Positions 22,033 through 30,766 of a stretch of DNA of 64,000 nucleotides are shown piece by piece (the first letter of the stretch is position 1; every line of letters begins with the position of its first letter). The stretch is taken from the NCBI GenBank assembly GCA_958510875.1, contig OY294070.1, positions 47,207,139 to 47,271,138 of the forward strand. The letters run 5' to 3'. Below the pieces are notes generated by a model. The model was not told where the DNA came from, ran no database searches, and saw only the letters and a list, made by a program, of their open reading frames with translations. The position numbers were made by a program, and so were the translations under genes. The stretch is from Endomychus coccineus (Eukaryota; Arthropoda; Insecta; Coleoptera; Endomychidae).

Positions 22033-23253
22033 TTATAATATTTTCACTACACTGGTTAAAGGATTGTACTTCACTAAACGATCGTGTATTATTAGACAAT
22101 AAGCTGATGTTTTATCAGGAATATCTGTATTTGTCTCTAGCTCTAATCTAATGTCCACAGCACCATCTTTCAACGAATCGTTCTGACGAGTGCAATCAAT
22201 CTCTGCTAACGGTGTTATTTGTTTAAAATATTCTGGTGATATGCGAAGTTCACTTTGATGTTTATGATAATATGACTGTTGGAACTGCGCAAACATTTGA
22301 TATAACAAAGTCCAGTGATTAGTATCAAAGTTCAAATTTAGGTTATCATATGGATACACTTCTGAATTCAAATATAATTTGATATTACTCAAATTACAGT
22401 GATCAAAGTAGCTGGCATTTCTTGTTTTATCATTTTTTCTATTTGTTTGAAATCCGAATATAACAAAACGTGGTTTTTCCAGTTGAGATGTAGTCTTAAT
22501 TGCCCATGTATGATTTTTTGTTTTTTGTAAAAGAGGATATTCCTGCAGTTCCCAAGATCTAAAAGCAATATCGAGGTCTCTGTTGTTATCGATATATTTC
22601 AATAATTGTAATTTTTGAGCGTCTGCAACTGATACATGTGACATTTTCCATACAATTTTCTGCAACTTAACTTTAGGTTTATCTGTTGCAACTGTTGTAT
22701 GTATTGAGTTCAAGTCAGAGTTACTCCGTATCAATACCAATTCTTGACGTATATTCACAATAATTCTATTGAAATCCTCTGCAAATCCCATAATACTTTT
22801 CAATGGTATACACACACTGAAATTACCCTTGTCATCAGCAATTTTGAGGGGTTGATCTCCAATCTCCCAACATGCATTTTTCAATCGTTTATTATCATTA
22901 TCTGTGTATGAAACATACCCCTTCATCAAAGATGTAATTCCAGGATTTTTAACTCTGTCTGTGATAGTACCACCAAGTGCAAATCGTATTTCTTCAAATA
23001 GAAAAAGTATTCCATTGTTGACGAAAGTCGCGGTTGGTAAAGACTTACCAGCTTCATCTGTTAGTGTTCCTTCAAGATATAAGTAACTCTGTGAAGGAAG
23101 CGTGTATATGTCTTGTGTTTGAATTGGTATTCTTATTTCATCGTTATTATTCAATGTTGTAGCTGCATACGGTTGATGAGTATGGTACTCTGAATTTATT
23201 ATTGAATTATCAGAATAGACTGATTCGTTAATTTTCAAAATATTACTATTCAT
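22033..23253 (-). CDS. Major capsid protein (double jelly-roll type)
   Basis: 406 aa from the ATG at 23253; the longer frame to 23325 adds 24 unlikely residues. The N-terminus 'EYHTHQPYAATTLNNNDEI' and 'LPSQSYLYLEGTL' and the later 'IRFALGGTITDRV' are the pattern I associate with the Polinton/adintovirus major capsid. The length fits a double jelly-roll hexon-like subunit, and it sits in a virion gene block (penton-like, protease, PLA2). The frame is intact. Polinton-2's counterpart would lie beyond the right edge of the window. The fold assignment is by recognition, not computed. Confidence 0.75.
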   Translation of the reverse strand: MNSNILKINESVYSDNSIINSEYHTHQPYAATTLNNNDEIRIPIQTQDIYTLPSQSYLYLEGTLTDEAGKSLPTATFVNNGILFLFEEIRFALGGTITDRVKNPGITSLMKGYVSYTDNDNKRLKNACWEIGDQPLKIADDKGNFSVCIPLKSIMGFAEDFNRIIVNIRQELVLIRSNSDLNSIHTTVATDKPKVKLQKIVWKMSHVSVADAQKLQLLKYIDNNRDLDIAFRSWELQEYPLLQKTKNHTWAIKTTSQLEKPRFVIFGFQTNRKNDKTRNASYFDHCNLSNIKLYLNSEVYPYDNLNLNFDTNHWTLLYQMFAQFQQSYYHKHQSELRISPEYFKQITPLAEIDCTRQNDSLKDGAVDIRLELETNTDIPDKTSAYCLIIHDRLVKYNPLTSVVKIL

Positions 23254-23356
23254 TTTTTTTTCAGTATATTTACACGAACAACGTAAATATATTATAAATT
23301 TTTCAATGCCAATTCTAATATTCAATTTCAGATTACACCAAAATTTTTGGATTTTA

Positions 23357-23545
23357 TCACCGAAGTTGACTGTGTAGAATAAAACCTAAGTCACGTAAAA
23401 TTTTTCTACTCTCGGGTGTTAACGCTCTAAGTTTTCTTTTAGAACTGAATTTGTTGCATTCCGTTTTGGGTTTTATATCTCCCCAAATATCAGTTGCAAA
23501 ATTTGAATCGATGTTATATCTAAAAACTATTTCTTTCTCTCTCAC
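23357..23545 (-). CDS. Small basic ORF between capsid genes, no ATG
   Basis: A 62-codon open frame that begins inside the stop of the minor capsid gene (GTGA overlap) and has no ATG. The end 'LTPESRKILRDLGFILHSQLR' looks like a real, ordered C-terminus. It may be made by re-initiation, splicing or frameshifting from the upstream gene, or be a relic. Low certainty. Confidence 0.3.
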   Translation of the reverse strand: MREKEIVFRYNIDSNFATDIWGDIKPKTECNKFSSKRKLRALTPESRKILRDLGFILHSQLR

Positions 23546-24252
23546 TTAATTTCTTTTAGATGCAGTCTGACCGTTATCACTTCACCTTTAAAATTGACCA
23601 AATTTCCATCTTGATCGACAATTTTAAGCACAATCTCATTAATATCACGTGTGTTGATTGGTAAATAGATAACATTCGAAGGATTTTGTACAATCTTATA
23701 ACCAGGCGACACGTTAGGATAGAACATATATAACATGTGGACAGGTTTACCATTATTATATGAATTTGTAACTAAATTACATTCTACACCAATCGCATTC
23801 ACTTTAAAAATATTGATGGGATAATCCGATATATGTCTGATGTTTCTCTTCAATTTTCTCCTCTTAAATCCTAATAATTTACCAATACTATTAGGCAAGG
23901 TAAAATCTATGTCCTTGTTGCACTTTAGTACACATTTCAAAGTGTTCACGTTAGCTTTAAGATCTACGAAAGTTTTTTCTTTAACTTCTTTCTCCACATT
24001 AATCAAATGATGATTGATATATATTCTAATGTTTTCAATTTCATAAGAACCTTCTGCTATTTCTAGGAAAACTGTCTCATTCAAATGGAATTTATTGTTA
24101 CTTTTATCAACATTTGGTATTGAATTATAAGTCACAAAGTCAATTAGTGCTAAAACATAATTAGAATTATCATTTAGCCGAACAGAAGGATATATGTTTG
24201 AAGAAATAACCGATTTTCGGTCTGATAATGTAAATGTATAGGACATGTTCAT
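23542..24252 (-). CDS. Minor capsid (penton-like) protein
   Basis: 236 aa from the ATG at 24252. 'YTFTLSDRKSVISSNIYPSVRLNDNSNYVLALIDFVTYNSIPNV' lines up with the start of the gene at 63709 ('FTLTSTNHIFSF...LKPDKRYYLALLGFTSYNSIPNI'). In Polintons this position, next to the major capsid and protease, belongs to the single jelly-roll minor capsid that fills the vertices. 'PNSIGKLLGF' near the middle is also typical. The frame is intact. Confidence 0.7.
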   Translation of the reverse strand: MNMSYTFTLSDRKSVISSNIYPSVRLNDNSNYVLALIDFVTYNSIPNVDKSNNKFHLNETVFLEIAEGSYEIENIRIYINHHLINVEKEVKEKTFVDLKANVNTLKCVLKCNKDIDFTLPNSIGKLLGFKRRKLKRNIRHISDYPINIFKVNAIGVECNLVTNSYNNGKPVHMLYMFYPNVSPGYKIVQNPSNVIYLPINTRDINEIVLKIVDQDGNLVNFKGEVITVRLHLKEIK

Positions 24253-24297
24253 CTACAAGATGATGGAACTTGAATAAACTAATCATATAAATAATTG

Positions 24298-24669
24298 CTA
24301 TTTATTATTCAAAAACTGTAAACACAAATGACCACAGTTATAGCTATTATACATTTGATAACGATCGTGGTTGTATAAAATATTACAACGACCTCTAGAA
24401 TTGAAATATTTGATAGCTTCTAATGGAGGTTTTAAATTTCCATAACTATCGAAATAATAGACGTTATTCACACATTTTTTGTAACAACACCAATGTGTAC
24501 CCGGCCCATTAATATCATCCATATTTATTATGCCAGCTTCATTAATATGTATTGTTTTTGGTAATCTATCTCGCATAAAAACTCCTCTAAAATTGGAAAT
24601 TTTCAATTGTTTTACATAGTTTAGTATATCGATATTTGTTAAAGGTCGTCTAGGTAATGTTATCGATAG
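24298..24669 (-). CDS. Adenain-like cysteine protease, -1 frame product
   Basis: A virion-maturation protease of the adenovirus protease/Ulp1 type. The catalytic triad is visible: His in 'GTHWCCY', Asp in 'YYFDSYGNL' and Cys in 'NCGHLCLQF' close to the C-terminus. The conserved N-terminal block ('LPRRPL...', 'FRGVFMRD') lies upstream of any ATG; the first ATG in frame is inside 'VFMRD'. The frame is open back to the A_AAA_AAC heptamer at 24675-24669, where the preceding gene would slip by -1. I give the start as the first -1-frame codon after the heptamer. Confidence 0.8.
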   Translation of the reverse strand, partial: LSITLPRRPLTNIDILNYVKQLKISNFRGVFMRDRLPKTIHINEAGIINMDDINGPGTHWCCYKKCVNNVYYFDSYGNLKPPLEAIKYFNSRGRCNILYNHDRYQMYNSYNCGHLCLQFLNNK

Positions 24670-25037
24670 TTTTTTGAGGGGTGCTGCTGCTGTTGTGGTG
24701 ATAAAAAAAGTCCCAATCCAGTCTTGTAAGGTTTCATGTACACACCTCTACCCAATGCAATAGATTCCATTGTTTTGTTGTGTCGTTGCGATTCTTCCAA
24801 TTGTTGTTTCGCACTTTTAGCGTTTGACACGGCTTTTGCAATAGTAGCGGCTCCACCACTCAAAGCACCCAGAGCACTCAAACCAGCGAATAATGGTATC
24901 AAAGGTAAAAATCCTCCTGTTTTCGGAATCTTAATTATTCTCGATTTAGGTAATGCTATTTTCTGTTTGGACTTATTGGAAACTTTCAACGCTAATGCAA
25001 TTGCACTTTTCAAATCTCTTGGTTTATGATGAAGCAT
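24660..25037 (-). CDS. Capsid-associated GGFLPL protein (frameshift donor)
   Basis: 125 aa from the ATG at 25037. A basic N-terminus leads to 'IPKTGGFLPLIPL' and a Gly/Ala-rich hydrophobic segment (GLSALGALSGGAATIAKAV), a charged helix, then 'LGRGVYMKPYKTGLGLFL'. The Polinton-2 protein has the same order ('LPKSGGFLPLLLPIL', 'GKGLYLRKNAKGGFGLFL'). The hydrophobic patch and basic ends suggest a membrane-active or core protein of the virion, like adenovirus pVI/pX, an inference. An upstream ATG at 25111 opens a short basic frame (MAPRRK) that seems to join by a frameshift, so the true start may be there. Ends in the slippery site for the protease. Confidence 0.65.
   Translation of the reverse strand: MLHHKPRDLKSAIALALKVSNKSKQKIALPKSRIIKIPKTGGFLPLIPLFAGLSALGALSGGAATIAKAVSNAKSAKQQLEESQRHNKTMESIALGRGVYMKPYKTGLGLFLSPQQQQHPSKNYR
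24669..24675 (-). promoter_or_regulatory. -1 frameshift slippery heptamer A_AAA_AAC
   Basis: On the minus strand the end of the GGFLPL gene reads TCA AAA AAC TAT CGA TAA, so A-AAA-AAC is in the canonical phase for simultaneous -1 slippage. The stop is two codons further on. After slippage translation enters the protease frame at CTA. Polinton-2 has the same heptamer in the same phase at 62812-62818. Confidence 0.7.
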
Positions 25038-25186
25038 ATATTTTTTTATACGATTCGTTAGAGTAATAAACGAAATCTTTCTTTTACTTTGTTTTTTCTT
25101 CTAGGAGCCATTTTTGTAAATGTTGTTGTTGTTGTTCTGACAAAAATTATTTTACGTATGAAGTGAAAATGAAAAATCAATTATAT

Positions 25187-25555
25187 TTAAAACAATTTTA
25201 CTTTTTTATTTGATTCAAATTCGTTGTCATTATCTTGTAGTTTACGTTTCCTATTAGCTATCATGTCATCATAATCCATTATGTCACTTTCTTCCAATTT
25301 AGGTTGTTTTGAATTGAAATTATCATCAATGTTGTTGTTGTTGTTGCTGAGGCGTTTCCTTTTTAGTAACGGAATTTTCCTTATCAGTTTTGTATTGGAA
25401 TCTGGTTTAATAATTTTAAACGGTACATCATTATCATTATCATCATTATTATCTTCATCATCATCATTATTATCATCAGAGTTCACCTTTCGTTTTTTCA
25501 ACTTAGGAGTCCATTTTTTTGGTATATTATCATTCACAAGAGATTTACGAATCAT
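25187..25555 (-). CDS. Hypothetical charged, low-complexity protein
   Basis: 122 aa from the ATG at 25555. Basic blocks (TPKLKKRKV, LLKRKRL, NRKRKL) alternate with Asp/Asn runs encoded by (ATC/ATT)n-like repeats. It lies within the virion gene block and could be a nucleic-acid-binding core protein. No homologue is seen in Polinton-2. Some of its length is simple repeat. Confidence 0.45.
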   Translation of the reverse strand: MIRKSLVNDNIPKKWTPKLKKRKVNSDDNNDDDEDNNDDNDNDVPFKIIKPDSNTKLIRKIPLLKRKRLSNNNNNIDDNFNSKQPKLEESDIMDYDDMIANRKRKLQDNDNEFESNKKVKLF

Positions 25556-25603
25556 TTTTTTTGGAATAATATTGTTTACTTTTATTTTCTTTGTTAAAAT
25601 TGG

Positions 25604-26081
25604 TTAGGAATTTTTCAATATTTTCAAACACAACTCAAGATTTTTCAAATTGTTTTCCAACGCATTTTTAGACTTTCTTATCAAACCACTACATCTACTC
25701 AATATTTTGGAACAATTTTTGGTGGGTTCATCATCATCATAACCCATTCCAAGTTTAACTTTTGTTTTCATTATACCCGCTACACCTAATGAGTTTAACT
25801 TTTCGCCGAGAGATGCACTACCAGAATGAAAATTTTTCATCGCTCTTTTAGCTAATGTAGTGTCTGCTTCGTGACGCTGACTTAAATTTTTTCCTTGTGA
25901 ATATGCAATATCATGTTCCATACATGCTCTATCTAAATTGTTAATAGGTTTATCACCACGATCTAACCTTTTTTGAAGTTTTGTTCCAGGACCACAAAAA
26001 TTATTAACCAGGTAAATGTAATTCAAATGGCAAACTATTGATCATATTATTAACGTATCCATTTCCAACGTAATACTTCAT
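25604..26081 (-). pseudogene. Phospholipase A2 domain protein (parvovirus VP1-like), frameshifted
   Basis: Contains the Ca-binding 'CGPGTKL' and the catalytic 'HDIAYSQ' (His-Asp), followed by 'RHEADTTLAKRA', as in PLA2 domains of parvovirus VP1 and Polinton virion proteins, which help particles leave endosomes. By comparison with 62056 the start is the ATG at 26081 ('NSLPFELHLPG'). One base too many near 26005 breaks the frame just before the PLA2 motif. The C-terminal part (KVKLGMG...) is shorter than in Polinton-2, where the same protein continues into the GGFLPL region. Confidence 0.8.
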
Positions 26082-26158
26082 TTTCAGTTGTCTACTGTCA
26101 AAAATGTTTAGATGAACTATTTAAATATCCCAGTAACGGAGGTTTATATATTAGTTTC
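26082..26158. promoter_or_regulatory. Divergent promoter between PLA2 and ATPase genes
   Basis: 77 bp separate the two divergently transcribed genes. A TATA-like TTTATATATTAG lies at about 26143-26154, on the ATPase side. The same divergent arrangement is found in Polinton-2 (61984-62055). Confidence 0.4.
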
Positions 26159-26173
26159 ATGTTGAACGTCATC

Positions 26174-26854
26174 ATGAAAATTACCAAACAAAAAATCACA
26201 CTACCTGTTAATAATCATGATATAGAAACAAACAAGAATCATAAACATGGTATATTATTACCTTCAACGATAAGGGCTATCATTGTGGGTCCTTCAAACT
26301 GTGGTAAGACAAATGTAATGATCAGTCTGATTGAACATGAGAATGGATTAAAATTTGAAAACGTATATTTATATTCAAAGTCTCTATATCAACCGAAATA
26401 TAAATATTTAGAGAAACTATTGAAACCAATAAAAGGTATTGGATATTATGGTTTCAGTAATAGTGAAAATATATTGGAACCTTCAGCGGCTAAGAAAAAT
26501 TCGATATTTTTATTTGACGATGTGTCCTGTGCCAACCAGAAGGTGATAAGAGAATATTTTAGTATGGGAAGACATAATCACATCGATTGTTTTTACTTAT
26601 GCCAAACTTATGCAAAAATACCCAAGCATTTAATAAGAGATAATGCCAATTTATTTATTCTCTTTAAACAAGACGATCTTAATTTGAAACACATATATAA
26701 TGATCATGTGGGGACTGATATGACTTTTGGAGAATTCAAAAATATATGTTCATACTGTTGGAAGGAACCATATGAATTTATATGTATTGTTAAAGATGAT
26801 GCTATTGATAAAGGAAGATATAGAAAGTGTTTTGATAATTTCATACATCTATAA
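26174..26854 (+). CDS. A32/FtsK-HerA-like genome-packaging ATPase
   Basis: 226 aa from the second ATG (26174), which matches the Polinton-2 start; an ATG at 26159 would add five residues. Walker A 'GPSNCGKTN' and Walker B 'IFLFDDV' are intact, followed by a Gln/Arg sensor region ('CQTYAKIPKHLIRDNANLFILFKQDD'). This is the P-loop ATPase that pumps DNA into Polinton and related virus capsids. About 60% of residues look shared with the gene at 61294. The frame is undamaged. Confidence 0.88.
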   Translation: MKITKQKITLPVNNHDIETNKNHKHGILLPSTIRAIIVGPSNCGKTNVMISLIEHENGLKFENVYLYSKSLYQPKYKYLEKLLKPIKGIGYYGFSNSENILEPSAAKKNSIFLFDDVSCANQKVIREYFSMGRHNHIDCFYLCQTYAKIPKHLIRDNANLFILFKQDDLNLKHIYNDHVGTDMTFGEFKNICSYCWKEPYEFICIVKDDAIDKGRYRKCFDNFIHL

Positions 26855-26898
26855 ACTATTTTTGTAAAAGAAAAAAACTAATGAGAAACTATCTAATA

Positions 26899-27003
26899 GA
26901 TGTTTGAAGCTATTCAATACCTGTTTGAAGCTGTTTAATAGCTGTTTTAAGCTGTTCAAAAGCTGTTCTTAAGCTGTTCAATAACTGTTTGAAACTGTTT
27001 AAT
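26899..27003 (+). repeat. ~21-bp minisatellite behind the ATPase
   Basis: About five degenerate copies of a unit like AGCTGTTTGAAGCTGTTCAAT between the ATPase and the DDPNEL gene. Non-coding. Confidence 0.75.
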
Positions 27004-27094
27004 TTTTCGTTAATTTGATATATATCAATCTACTTTATTCAAACATACTTAGTTTGAAATATTATATCGTAGAGTGAAGAACATCATCGTCAAT

Positions 27095-28129
27095 ATGAAT
27101 ATTACGCAACGACATTTAAAACAAAAACTAATAAAGAAGCGTAAAGAGATAAAAAATAAATTGGATGTATTAAAACATGGGGAAATTCTCAAGGAAAAAA
27201 TATTTTCACCGATAACTAAACATTTGAAAAATATAGAAAATAAATTAGATAAGAAAACTGGTGATATTTATACAGATTTTAGTGGTGGTGATGATGGTGA
27301 AGAAAGTGAATATTTTTCACCAAAAAATTAACAGTCTGATGATTACCTTAATGTTCCTATTAAAAATATTGATTCAGATGTAAATAATTTACATACTCCT
27401 AGTACATCAAAGCGAATATTTTCTTCAACACCAAAACTTGATTCTAAACGACTACCAACAGACAGTTTCAAACAATCAATAATTAAAGAATTAGAAGAAG
27501 ATGATGATGATGATTACAATGATAAAGTAAATATTAATAGAACTAGAAATGATGATATAGCCGAAAATTCATTTATTGACTATTTAGAACAATACGAACC
27601 ATTACCACGAGAATATATAAGGGAAATGATAACGGGTGACTTGAGGGATTTTGATCAAAAGTATGGAATCCGTCACAATCCTATGACAGAGAAATTTTCA
27701 ATTGGGAATTCAAGTTTAAAAATAAATGGTACAGACATAGTAGTAAAAGGCAAAACATATACTGGTACTAGAGGATTATACGAATTACTTTTTAAAAAAC
27801 AACCAAAATATTATACATTAAATGATAAAAAGGCGTATAATGAAATTCTAACAAAAACAGCTGCAAAACATAGGTATTATCAAACGAATAAACAAATTGA
27901 TGGATGTAGATCACAGAAATATAGGAAAATAATTGCACCAATGTCAGGACGTGGTTTATTGATGGAAGTAAACAATAAATCTATAGATTACATATTTTGG
28001 GATGACCCAAATGAACTTATAAAACGTTTACAATTATTAATCGATTCACAAAACGCCGGTCACACTGGTCATACAAACGAAATCAATTCCATCGTGGAAG
28101 AATTACGAGAAGCAGAAATCATTGAATAA
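27095..28129 (+). pseudogene. Conserved Polinton DDPNEL protein, one nonsense codon
   Basis: From the ATG at 27095 the frame is continuous to 28129 except for a TAA at 27329-27331. The C-terminal 130 residues match 60383-61267: 'GTRGLYELLF' (GTPGLYDLIF), 'DYIFWDDPNEL', 'NEINSIVEELREAEIIE'. The N-terminus is a charged helix. The product is common in insect Polintons as an uncharacterised protein; it neighbours integrase and ATPase in both elements. I do not know its role. An acidic linker is encoded at about 27490-27520. Confidence 0.7.
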
Positions 28130-29072
28130 AACAATCCTGTCTGAATTTATCACAGGAGCAAAAAGACAAGTTGTCGAAGAAATACATAAACCTGCTAGAA
28201 TTAATATGAAAAGACGTAGAGTTATTTTGAAATCGTTAAATGACTTATATCAGGCAGATCTTGTTGAAATGATTCCATACTCTCAACAAAATAAGGATTA
28301 CAAATATATATTAGTTGTAATTAATTGTTTTTCCAAATATGTTTGGGCATTTCCCATTAAAAATAAGTCTGGTGCTGAGGTATCAAATAACATGGAGAAA
28401 GTTTTGAAAATAAAACCACCAAATAATCTACAAACGGATATGGGTAAAGAATTTTTCAACAAGGAATTCAAACAATTGATGAAAAAATATAAAGTAAATC
28501 ATTATAATGTATTTAGCGAGAAAAAAGCATCTATAGTTGAAAGAGTTAATAGAACATTGAAGAATATTATGTGGAAAGAATTTAGTTTACAAGGTAACTA
28601 CAAATGGTTGGATTTACTACAAAAAGTTGTCATGAAATATAATAATACCAAACACCGTACCATAAAGATGAAACCAATTGATGTTACTAAGAAACATGAA
28701 AAACAACTTTTAAACACAGTTTATAGTCATATTAAATTAGCTCCAACAAATTTGAAATTTACATTAGGAGATCATGTGCGTATTTCAAAATTTCGAGTGA
28801 TATTTGATAAAAGATACACCCCCAACTGGTCAACGGAAATATTTTCAATAAGAAAAATTCAACTCACAAATCCAGTTACATATTTATTAAAAGACTCAAG
28901 GAATGAAAATATTCTTGGAGGATTCTATGAACAACAACTACACAAGGTTAAATATCCAGATGTATATTTGGTGGAGAAAATTTTAAAAATAAAAAATAAA
29001 AAGGTATACGTTAAATGGTTAGGATTTGATAATACTCATAACAGCTGGATAAACTCTGACAATGTAGTTTAA
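28122..29072 (+). CDS. Retrovirus-like integrase with chromodomain-like end
   Basis: DDE integrase that would insert the element. Catalytic residues visible: Asp in 'YQADLVEM', Asp in 'LQTDMGKEFF' and Glu in 'ASIVERVNRTLK'. The C-terminus 'VYLVEKILKIKNKKVYVKWLGF' resembles a chromodomain, perhaps steering insertion. The open frame begins at 28122 without an ATG and overlaps the upstream gene by 8 bp; the Polinton-2 start 'MINDKAQVVDELHKPVRKN' aligns here with '...GAKRQVVEEIHKPARIN', so the start codon may be lost or on another exon. The next ATG is at 28206. Otherwise intact. Confidence 0.88.
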   Translation: MNKTILSEFITGAKRQVVEEIHKPARINMKRRRVILKSLNDLYQADLVEMIPYSQQNKDYKYILVVINCFSKYVWAFPIKNKSGAEVSNNMEKVLKIKPPNNLQTDMGKEFFNKEFKQLMKKYKVNHYNVFSEKKASIVERVNRTLKNIMWKEFSLQGNYKWLDLLQKVVMKYNNTKHRTIKMKPIDVTKKHEKQLLNTVYSHIKLAPTNLKFTLGDHVRISKFRVIFDKRYTPNWSTEIFSIRKIQLTNPVTYLLKDSRNENILGGFYEQQLHKVKYPDVYLVEKILKIKNKKVYVKWLGFDNTHNSWINSDNVV

Positions 29073-29373
29073 TGTGAAATAAATTATTATTATTATTTGA
29101 ATGTTTTTATTATAAACTTCCTTGCAATATCCTAATTATAACATCTCATATCATATTTGTATGATCTTTGTAACCTCGTCAGAGATAATCATAAAAATAT
29201 CATATTTGTTTCAACTTTGTGAACCCTCATTGACGTCAGCAGAGATAAGAAACCTGCAAGTCTTGACAAGAAAATTAAAATTAATAATATCGTAATATTT
29301 GTTTCACCTTTTGTGAGCTCTACTAACATCAACACAGATAAGAAAAGAACTTGCGAGGAATATAAAAAAATCT
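29073..29373. repeat. Degenerate subterminal repeats of Polinton-1
   Basis: Three loose copies of a unit with 'ATATTTGTTTCAACTTTGTGAACC...CAGAGATAAGAAA' between the integrase and the right TIR. They differ from the 90-bp repeat at the other end. No gene. Confidence 0.6.
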
Positions 29374-29596
29374 CCTTGAAATTATTATGGGCGAGGCTAG
29401 GCTCACCTTTACCTACTATCAAGGTGACATTAATCAGACCCACGTGAGGCGGGCACACCCTCTGGTCATTGACGACCACTTCTTCAGCAAAGGAGCCTCT
29501 GGTCATTGATGACATCCCACAAGAAGTTGGGGCTGGTGGACACAGGCGGATGGACATGCCATCGAACTGTCCTGGAATCCCGCTTGATATACTACT
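29374..29596 (-). repeat. Polinton-1 right terminal inverted repeat
   Basis: Inverted copy of 12927-13149, ending ...GATATACTACT. The 6 bp after it (AGCTGT) match the left flank AACTGT except at one base. Confidence 0.93.
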
Positions 29597-29602
29597 AGCT
29601 GT

Positions 29603-30014
29603 GAGTACTCCTTTGAATTTTCAACCAAGCTGTATAGCACTGGGAACTTTGAAGAAATGCTATTACCAGAATTTATCCTTCTTGTGAAAATCATAGTGCT
29701 ACCACTTGAGTTAATAAAGTAGATGATTTGGTGAAATTTTATAAATGGTCCAATGTAAATCTAGCAGCAAATCGTCTACGAGGTGATGCTCGCAAATGGT
29801 ACGAATCGTTACAGCATCCTTGTCTCACATGGAACGAAATGAAAAATAAATTAATTAGCGGATTTCTAAACGAAGTAAAATTTGAACGACTACTGATTGA
29901 AGCTGCAAATTATTCACCTTCATAGAACCAAAAGTTGAGTGATTATTGTTTAGAAAAAATGACGGAATTAAACAAATTAAATTTGAAAATAAAAGATCAA
30001 TATATTATCGATTG
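29603..30014 (+). pseudogene. Gypsy-A gag, middle piece
   Basis: Resumes gag after Polinton-1. The frame 29728-29925 has the capsid-like 'ANRLRGDARKWYESL...LTWNEMKNKLISGF', typical of Ty3/Gypsy gag, and the next frame 'YCLEKMTELNKLNLKI' continues to 30010. It is cut by the Gypsy-B LTR at 30015, and gag continues at 34986. Stops at 29684 and 29923 show decay. Confidence 0.75.
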
Positions 30015-30278
30015 TGTTAGATTGAAGCACTCACAATCACGTTTTGAATACTTTATTAATAATACAGTACTAGGATTATATGGATTATATTATTTAGTAA
30101 TTAACTATTGAGGATCGCTCATGTACTTCCCCGGCTACAGCTCGAGAAGTCATGATGTACTCACAGGCATGCATATGTCCCTTCCCACATGCGTATTCAT
30201 CTCGATAACAGAGAGCACGATAGGCTTGGACTGCTTCGGGAGGAGTCGGTAGCCCGTTGGTACGGATGGTTTATAACA
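30015..30278 (-). repeat. Gypsy-B 3' LTR
   Basis: TGTTAG...TAACA, 264 bp. Differs from the other LTR at only a few positions (for example GTTTTGAATA against CTTTTTGAATA, and ACTGCTTC against ACTACTTC), so insertion is fairly recent relative to its host Gypsy-A. Confidence 0.9.
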
Positions 30279-30357
30279 CGCGGCCATCCTGACCACCATT
30301 CGCCCTCGAATCGGTCTGAAGGAAAAACAGAGGAAAAAGTGGAATTAACTCAGCATG

Positions 30358-30735
30358 TTCAGCAATTTGGAAGTTACCACTGCAGTAGTTGTGAGTATTA
30401 GTATATCTTTGTTCAGCAATTTGGAACATACATCTGCAGTAATTGTATTAGTATATCATTGTTCAGCAATTTGGAACATACCACTAGTAATTGTAAGTAT
30501 TAGTATTTCTTTGTTCAGCAATGTGGAACATACCTCTGCAGTGTCAGTAATAGTATATCTTTGTTCAGCAATGTGGAACATACCTCTGTAGTGTCAGTAA
30601 TAGAATATCTTTGTTCAGCAATGTGGAACATACCTCTGCAGTGTCAGTAATAGTATATCTTTGTTCAGCAATGTGGAACATACCTCTGCAGTGTCAGTAA
30701 TAGTATATCTTTGTTCAGCAATGTGGAACATACCT
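30358..30735 (+). repeat. ~50-bp tandem repeat inside Gypsy-B
   Basis: About eight copies of a unit like TTTGTTCAGCAATGTGGAACATACCTCTGCAGTGTCAGTAATAGTATATC; the rightmost copies are nearly identical and the left ones more diverged. It lies between integrase and the 3' LTR. Confidence 0.9.
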
Positions 30736-30766
30736 ATTGCTTAAATACCTCAAAAGGTTTCATATT

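Larger units (their letters stand above)
12927..29596. mobile_element. Polinton-1 (Maverick/adintovirus-like), complete
   Basis: 16.7 kb bounded by 223-bp terminal inverted repeats that start AGTAG and end CTACT. It is flanked by AACTGT (12921-12926) and AGCTGT (29597-29602), a 6-bp target duplication with one mismatch. The AG/CT ends, 6-bp duplication and size are those of Polintons. It encodes polymerase B, integrase, ATPase, protease, major and minor capsid and PLA2 proteins, plus several small genes. It landed inside the gag gene of Gypsy-A. Polymerase, PLA2 and the DDPNEL gene carry stops or frameshifts, so it is not fully autonomous now. Confidence 0.93.

Noticed and set aside
30355..30591. 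Open frame across the Gypsy-B tandem repeats
   Set aside because: It is the 50-bp repeat read in a frame without stops; the repeating peptide is a by-product.
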